NCBI GenBank assembly: GCA_014925825.1
Contig: JACGCK010000001.1
Location: 1,302,001-1,366,000, forward strand
Direction: 5' to 3'
Source: Pholiota molesta
Taxonomy: Eukaryota > Basidiomycota > Agaricomycetes > Agaricales > Strophariaceae
Length of the DNA stretch: 64,000 nt
Below, one piece after another: positions 60,201-64,000 of this stretch. A model generated the notes under the pieces. That model was not told the DNA's origin, did not search any database, and worked only from the letters and a program-made list of their open reading frames with translations. A program made the position numbers and the translations under genes. Positions within the stretch are counted from its first letter, which is position 1. Each line of letters starts with the position of its first letter.

Positions 60201-61306
60201 ATCTTGGGTATGTACCAACGTTATAGAGCAAACGTGGAAAAACGACAAGGAACAACGTCAAACCCAAAACGTATCATTTTCTACCGCGGTACGTCTTGAC
60301 AAGGTTAATGTACCTCCTTTACACTCTTTGCTGAAGGATTCCATTCGATTAGATGGTGTTTCGGAAGGCCAGTTCAAACAAGTCTTAGATCTTGAGCTAC
60401 CTTTGCTCAAAAGTAAGATATTGAAAAATCTAGCCACTTCGTTGCACTGATCCATGGCTGTCACTTCAGAGGCTTGCGCGGACTTGAATATGGACCCCAA
60501 GATCACCGTTATCGTCGTCGGAAAGCGCCATCACGTTAGGTATGTCTCCCGTCTGAGTATTAAACCATGTCCTGCCTGGCATTGAAATGGTTATAGATTC
60601 TTCCCTCAATCGGAACGCGACGCGGACAAGAGTGGAAACTGCCCTGCTGGGACGGTCGTTGATCGTGAAATTGCTCATCCTACCGAATTCGATTTCTATC
60701 TTCAGTCTCACGGTGGACTTTTGGGAACCAGCAGGCCTGCCCATTATTCGGTATGTTTTTCACTTCATAAAATGATTTTAATTTAGTTGTTAATTTGAAA
60801 ACTTCAGGTCCTCTACGATGTGAGTCATTTGGATCATTTGTGCTAGAACGAATACTGATCGATGTTGTGCAACGTAGGAAAATAATTTCTCGTAAGTGCG
60901 CCATTTTCTTCGGCTAATACACGCGTTGACCTTGTTTTCGATAGTGCTGATGCTCTCCAGTCTCTATCCTTTGCATTGTGCCATGTATATGCGCGTTCAA
61001 CGCGCTCCGTCTCTATCCCCGCTCCTGTCTACTGTAAGCCTTTCAAAGCGAAATTACACCTCTGGATATTGAGATTTTACCTCTTCCAGACGCCGACATT
61101 GTCTGTTCCCGAGCGAAGAATCACTTCGATCCTAGCGATCAATGGGATTTGATTGGATCGGACGACGCCGCCTCTTCGGTGGACACCAGCAGGGCGATGG
61201 ATTCGCTTGACAAGTTCCAACGAGGATTCAAACCGTTGCACAGCTCCCAAAAGACTTTGATGTACTTTTCTGTAAGTGTATTGACTTCTTTCAGGGATTT
61301 TATTGA
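57267..61306 (+). CDS. Argonaute protein (RNA silencing)
   Basis: The start at 57267 gives a Gly/Arg-rich head ([11 protein letters not shown]). Exons then build the N domain ([21 protein letters not shown]), the linker/PAZ region ([20 protein letters not shown]..; [39 protein letters not shown]) and the MID domain ([30 protein letters not shown]). The PIWI domain has [51 protein letters not shown] and [25 protein letters not shown]. The slicer tetrad therefore reads D-E-D-D. Around twenty introns interrupt it, one splitting the RDG codons near 60290-60353. The 3' end is uncertain: splicing at about 61271 gives MYFSGFY-stop at 61306, and reading through gives a slightly longer tail. A 2.1 kb palindrome lies just upstream. 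Confidence 0.92.
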
Positions 61307-61505
61307 CCGTTTGCCCAGTGAACACTGATTGTACATTGTGGCGACAACCAATTACCAATAAAATCGAAAGTCTTGTTTCCCGTGCTTCTTTGTATTTTTG
61401 TGTACCAAATCCCATTGCCCATGTATTGCAGCTACCAGAACGTCGTTGTTTATATTTTATTGAGAATCCCCAAGGAAATTGTAAATTTCCCCTTTGATCA
61501 TTAAT

Positions 61506-62295
61506 TTACTTCTTGCGTGCATCCTCCCGATTCAACCACCAAGTTCCGGCATTCAGGTAGGTAGCGAATCCTAACCAAGCACAATATGGCAGAAGGAAAT
61601 ACGTCGCTTGGGCGTTAGTAGGTCTGTCGAGAAGTTTCTATTTTAGAAGCCAATAATTAGAAATCATCAAAGATGTACAGTGGATCTTGGCGAGCTCACG
61701 GTCATATACCAGGTTGTCGCCGTTATTAGGACACTATCTACTAAAGCAAGTCCAATCTGATGAAACGAAACCAACTTCGATTTAGAGGAGAAATTTTCAA
61801 AGAGTTTACCATATGAACATACCTGATGACTTTCGAAAAAGAGTGGACTCCATGCGCAGTTCAACCCAAGCTGGGCATAATATAGAGCAATTCCGAGCGT
61901 CAAATCATGCCTATTTTGAGGCGTGAACCATGGTCATTTTTCTGAATATTGAATGCAGCCCTTTCAAATTGTCATACCTGTTGTCCTCCAAAAGGGTCGA
62001 ATCTAAAGCCTTGACTGCGACATGGGAAGCGTAACCCATTGCCAAATACAAAATTGTCCATGCGAATGGAAAGACTTCGCGGCGGGGGCGGCCGGGAGGG
62101 GCGGCGAGAGACTAAAAGGTTCTGTGTTATTATGGTTGCTGAAAGTTAGGACCGAGCGCCTACATGGTACCAATTGCTGTTTGCCACTTTTGAGGTCTGA
62201 GAGGCGCTCAAGAATCCCAGAGCGAGGGGAAGCCCGACAGCAGTGACGGGGTTGCGCGGAATGGCGAGGAGAATATTGGGGATGTGGAATGACAT
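61506..62295 (-). CDS. TspO/MBR translocator-like membrane protein
   Basis: The start at 62295 gives MSFHIPNILLAIPRNPVTAVGLPLALGFLSAS, the first membrane helix. Later exons restore LRPPGR..VFPFAWTILYLAMGYASHVAVKALDST, then LGIALYYAQLGLNCAWSPLFFES, IGLALVDSVLITATTWYMT, and TYFLLPYCAWLGFATYLNAGTWWLNRED. The tryptophan-rich WTILYxxMG and LNxxWSPLFF motifs are typical of TspO/MBR proteins, which bind porphyrins and sterols in other organisms. Four introns are seen. It ends KK-stop at 61506. Its promoter region is shared with a tRNA and HIS4. Confidence 0.87.
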
Positions 62296-62352
62296 TGCGT
62301 TGTTCGATATATCCCTCGTTCTCGATTCTTGTATTACTTTCCCGGCGCGGTG

Positions 62353-62360
62353 TGACGTCA
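62353..62360. promoter_or_regulatory. CRE-type palindrome TGACGTCA
   Basis: A perfect TGACGTCA lies between TspO and the tRNA gene, followed at once by TGACGCG and, about 15 bp on, by ACGTCA. These are candidate bZIP (ATF/CREB or Gcn4-like) sites. HIS4 genes are often under bZIP amino-acid control, but the link here is inference. Confidence 0.4.
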
Positions 62361-62412
62361 TGACGCGAACCATATATACGTCACCCAAAAGTGGCATAGA
62401 CACAAAAAAAGT

Positions 62413-62495
62413 AGGCACTGCCCGGAATCGAACCGGGGTTACAAGAACTCAGCGCAAGTCAGAATCTTGAGTGATAACCGCTACACTACAGCGCC
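62413..62495 (-). tRNA. tRNA-Gln (anticodon CTG) with an 11 nt intron
   Basis: Read on the minus strand, the acceptor arm pairs GGCGCTG with CAGTGCC (one G-T pair). The D-arm region is AGTGTAGCGGTTATCACT, typical of eukaryotic tRNA-Gln. The anticodon stem pairs CAAGA with TCTTG. The loop reads TT-CTG-A, then an 11 nt intron (plus-strand 62448-62458) one base after the anticodon position 37, then T. The T arm contains GGTTCGATTCC with the A and B boxes intact. The anticodon is at 62460-62462. Confidence 0.93.
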
Positions 62496-62613
62496 TTACC
62501 ACTAACTACACTAGAATAAATTGTGAGAGGATGTCACTAATGCAGTCATGATAATCTAATCAAACTTTTTGCGAGTCATAATCTGGAGAGACTTCAGTTT
62601 TCTGTTCTCGACG

Positions 62614-64000
62614 ATGGTAGCCTTCCTCCCCCTCCTCACAGAGGAGAACTCGCCTCTTTTCGATGCGCTTAACCGTATCGGACCCATTATTTTGAATGCG
62701 CAGGACTCGGTTTCTCTCCCAGAAGCTCCTCAGCATTCTTATCTACTTGTCGACCCAAGCACACAGGTGGACGCTCAAGACATTGTCTCGTGGTTAGATG
62801 TGGGTGTAGAGAAAGTTATCGCACCCTTATCCCTGGTCAAAGAACTTGCTGGAACTATTCCCGCCGATCGACTGATTCTCTTTCTCGATGTCGCCAATGT
62901 GGGCGCCTTCTCTGATAAAATACGCGATGGCGTTTCGGGAGTCCTGCTCAAAACTCCATCTCTCGATCTCGATATCATCTCTTCAGTAGCAAAATTCTTT
63001 CAAGGCTCAAGCATCTTCGTATTTTCAACCTCCGATGTACTTCCAGCTCCCAGTGATTTACGTGAACTCCAAAGCATCAACGCCACCCTTGTCCTTCCCG
63101 AATTCCAACTGACTTTGGGACCTACATCAAGCTCTAAATTAAATGTTGCCGATGCGTTCATGGCCGGTATTGTATCTGATCGCCCAGATGGCCTTTTCCC
63201 TACTGTGGTTACCTCTGAAACTGGCCATTCCTTAGGCCTCGTCTATTCCTCGAGGCAATCCGTCAAGGAAAGTATCATCACAGGAAAGGGTGTATACCAA
63301 TCTAGAAAACACGGCCTTTGGCGCAAAGGAGAAACATCGGGCGCTACTCAAGACGTCGTGCGCATTCGCGTAGACTGCGATTCAGATAGCCTTGAATTCC
63401 GCGTCGTTCAGCACGGTGCTGGATTCTGCCATCTCAACCGCCAGTCCTGCTTCAGTGAAGCATCCGGTCTCCCCGCACTGGAAAAAACTCTCAAATCTCG
63501 CTTTGAGAATGCGCCAGAGGGTTCTTATACCAAACGCCTCTTTGGTGATTCAAAGCTTTTGCAATCCAAGATCATGGAGGAGGCTGATGAACTGTGCACC
63601 GCTGAAACGAAAGAAGAAGTCGCATTCGAAGCCGCCGATCTTTTTTACTTTGCTTTGACGAGATGCGTCGCGATGGGCGTCAGTATTTCTGATATTGAAC
63701 AGTCACTGGACAGCAAAGCAAAGAAGATCAGTCGAAGAGCTGGAAACGCAAAGCCTCAATGGACTAAAAAAGAATCCACTGCCGTCCCCGCTCCCGCTCC
63801 AGCGTCTCCTACCGCATCAGCAGCAACTAACATCGATGGACCAATTCATATGCGCACTTCAGATCTCGCGACAACCACACCCGAGACACGCGCCCAACTT
63901 CTCCGTCGACCCGTTCTAAAGTCAGACGAGATGATCGAAAAGGTCAAGCCCATTGTCGAAGCTGTGCGCATACGAGGAGATGAAGCACTGCTCGAATTAA
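62614..64000 (+). CDS. HIS4: Trifunctional histidine biosynthesis protein HIS4, 3' end outside window
   Basis: HIS4 combines phosphoribosyl-AMP cyclohydrolase, phosphoribosyl-ATP pyrophosphatase and histidinol dehydrogenase. The start at 62614 gives MVAFLPLLTEENSPLFDALNRIG. The frame stays open without introns to the window end (462 codons). The N-terminal region of about 210 residues is the fungal HIS4 leader domain. The HisI domain has YQSRKHGLWRKGETSGATQDV, VDCDSD and FCHLNRQSCF. The HisE domain has SYTKRLFGDSKLLQSKIMEEADEL and EAADLFYFALTRCVAMGVS. After a Pro/Ala linker the HisD domain begins (SDEMIEKVKPIVEAVRIRGDEALLEL). Most of HisD is outside. The tRNA-Gln lies 118 bp upstream on the other strand. 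Confidence 0.95.
   Translation, partial: MVAFLPLLTEENSPLFDALNRIGPIILNAQDSVSLPEAPQHSYLLVDPSTQVDAQDIVSWLDVGVEKVIAPLSLVKELAGTIPADRLILFLDVANVGAFSDKIRDGVSGVLLKTPSLDLDIISSVAKFFQGSSIFVFSTSDVLPAPSDLRELQSINATLVLPEFQLTLGPTSSSKLNVADAFMAGIVSDRPDGLFPTVVTSETGHSLGLVYSSRQSVKESIITGKGVYQSRKHGLWRKGETSGATQDVVRIRVDCDSDSLEFRVVQHGAGFCHLNRQSCFSEASGLPALEKTLKSRFENAPEGSYTKRLFGDSKLLQSKIMEEADELCTAETKEEVAFEAADLFYFALTRCVAMGVSISDIEQSLDSKAKKISRRAGNAKPQWTKKESTAVPAPAPASPTASAATNIDGPIHMRTSDLATTTPETRAQLLRRPVLKSDEMIEKVKPIVEAVRIRGDEALLEL

Overview
This window looks like nuclear DNA of a filamentous basidiomycete, probably an Agaricomycete. Most genes are split by many short (about 45-60 nt) GT..AG introns. The gene set is fungal: Vid27, Ssd1, an RTA1-like protein, a Zn2Cys6 activator, a two-lobed fluoride exporter, a tripartite HIS4 and an Argonaute. 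Genes lie on both strands with short spacers and no operon logic. The species cannot be named from the sequence alone.

Layout: TCTP (3' part) and gamma-tubulin complex component 3 on the plus strand; protein disulfide isomerase, a verprolin/WIP-like actin regulator and an RBM42-like RRM protein on the minus strand; ribosomal protein L5 (+) converging on Mediator subunit 17 (-); a Zn2Cys6 transcription factor, ESCRT-III Vps24, NAD-isocitrate dehydrogenase subunit 2 and a long Ssd1/Dis3L2-type RNB protein (+); a BTB protein (-) head-to-head with an Rpr2/Snm1-like zinc-ribbon protein (+); an RTA1-like membrane protein and a small unknown (-); Vid27 (+) and a DUF7704-like membrane protein (-).

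Positions 36893-43519 hold an apparently intact tyrosine-recombinase retrotransposon of the DIRS order. Its termini are split direct repeats (A1 - ORFs - B1 - A2 - B2), which is the Ngaro-like arrangement. It has a Gag-like ORF, an RT/RNase H ORF and a tyrosine recombinase ORF; the last two each need one spliceosomal intron. It sits about 90 bp upstream of the fluoride exporter FEX. Then follow casein kinase 2 beta, ribosomal protein L36 and a Tvp38/DedA membrane protein (+), and a Ca-binding mitochondrial carrier and an unrecognised protein (-).

Positions 54919-57060 form a 2.14 kb near-perfect palindrome. Its two arms are each a 1,065 bp terminal-inverted-repeat element without a recognisable transposase. 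It ends about 206 bp before the start codon of an Argonaute gene whose slicer tetrad is intact. The window closes with a TspO/MBR protein (-), an intron-containing tRNA-Gln(CTG) (-) and the first part of HIS4 (+), which runs off the end.

The housekeeping genes do not form one pathway. The points of greatest interest are the two mobile structures and their neighbours: a young tyrosine-recombinase retroelement in a fluoride-exporter promoter, and a long hairpin-forming DNA next to a core RNA-silencing gene.
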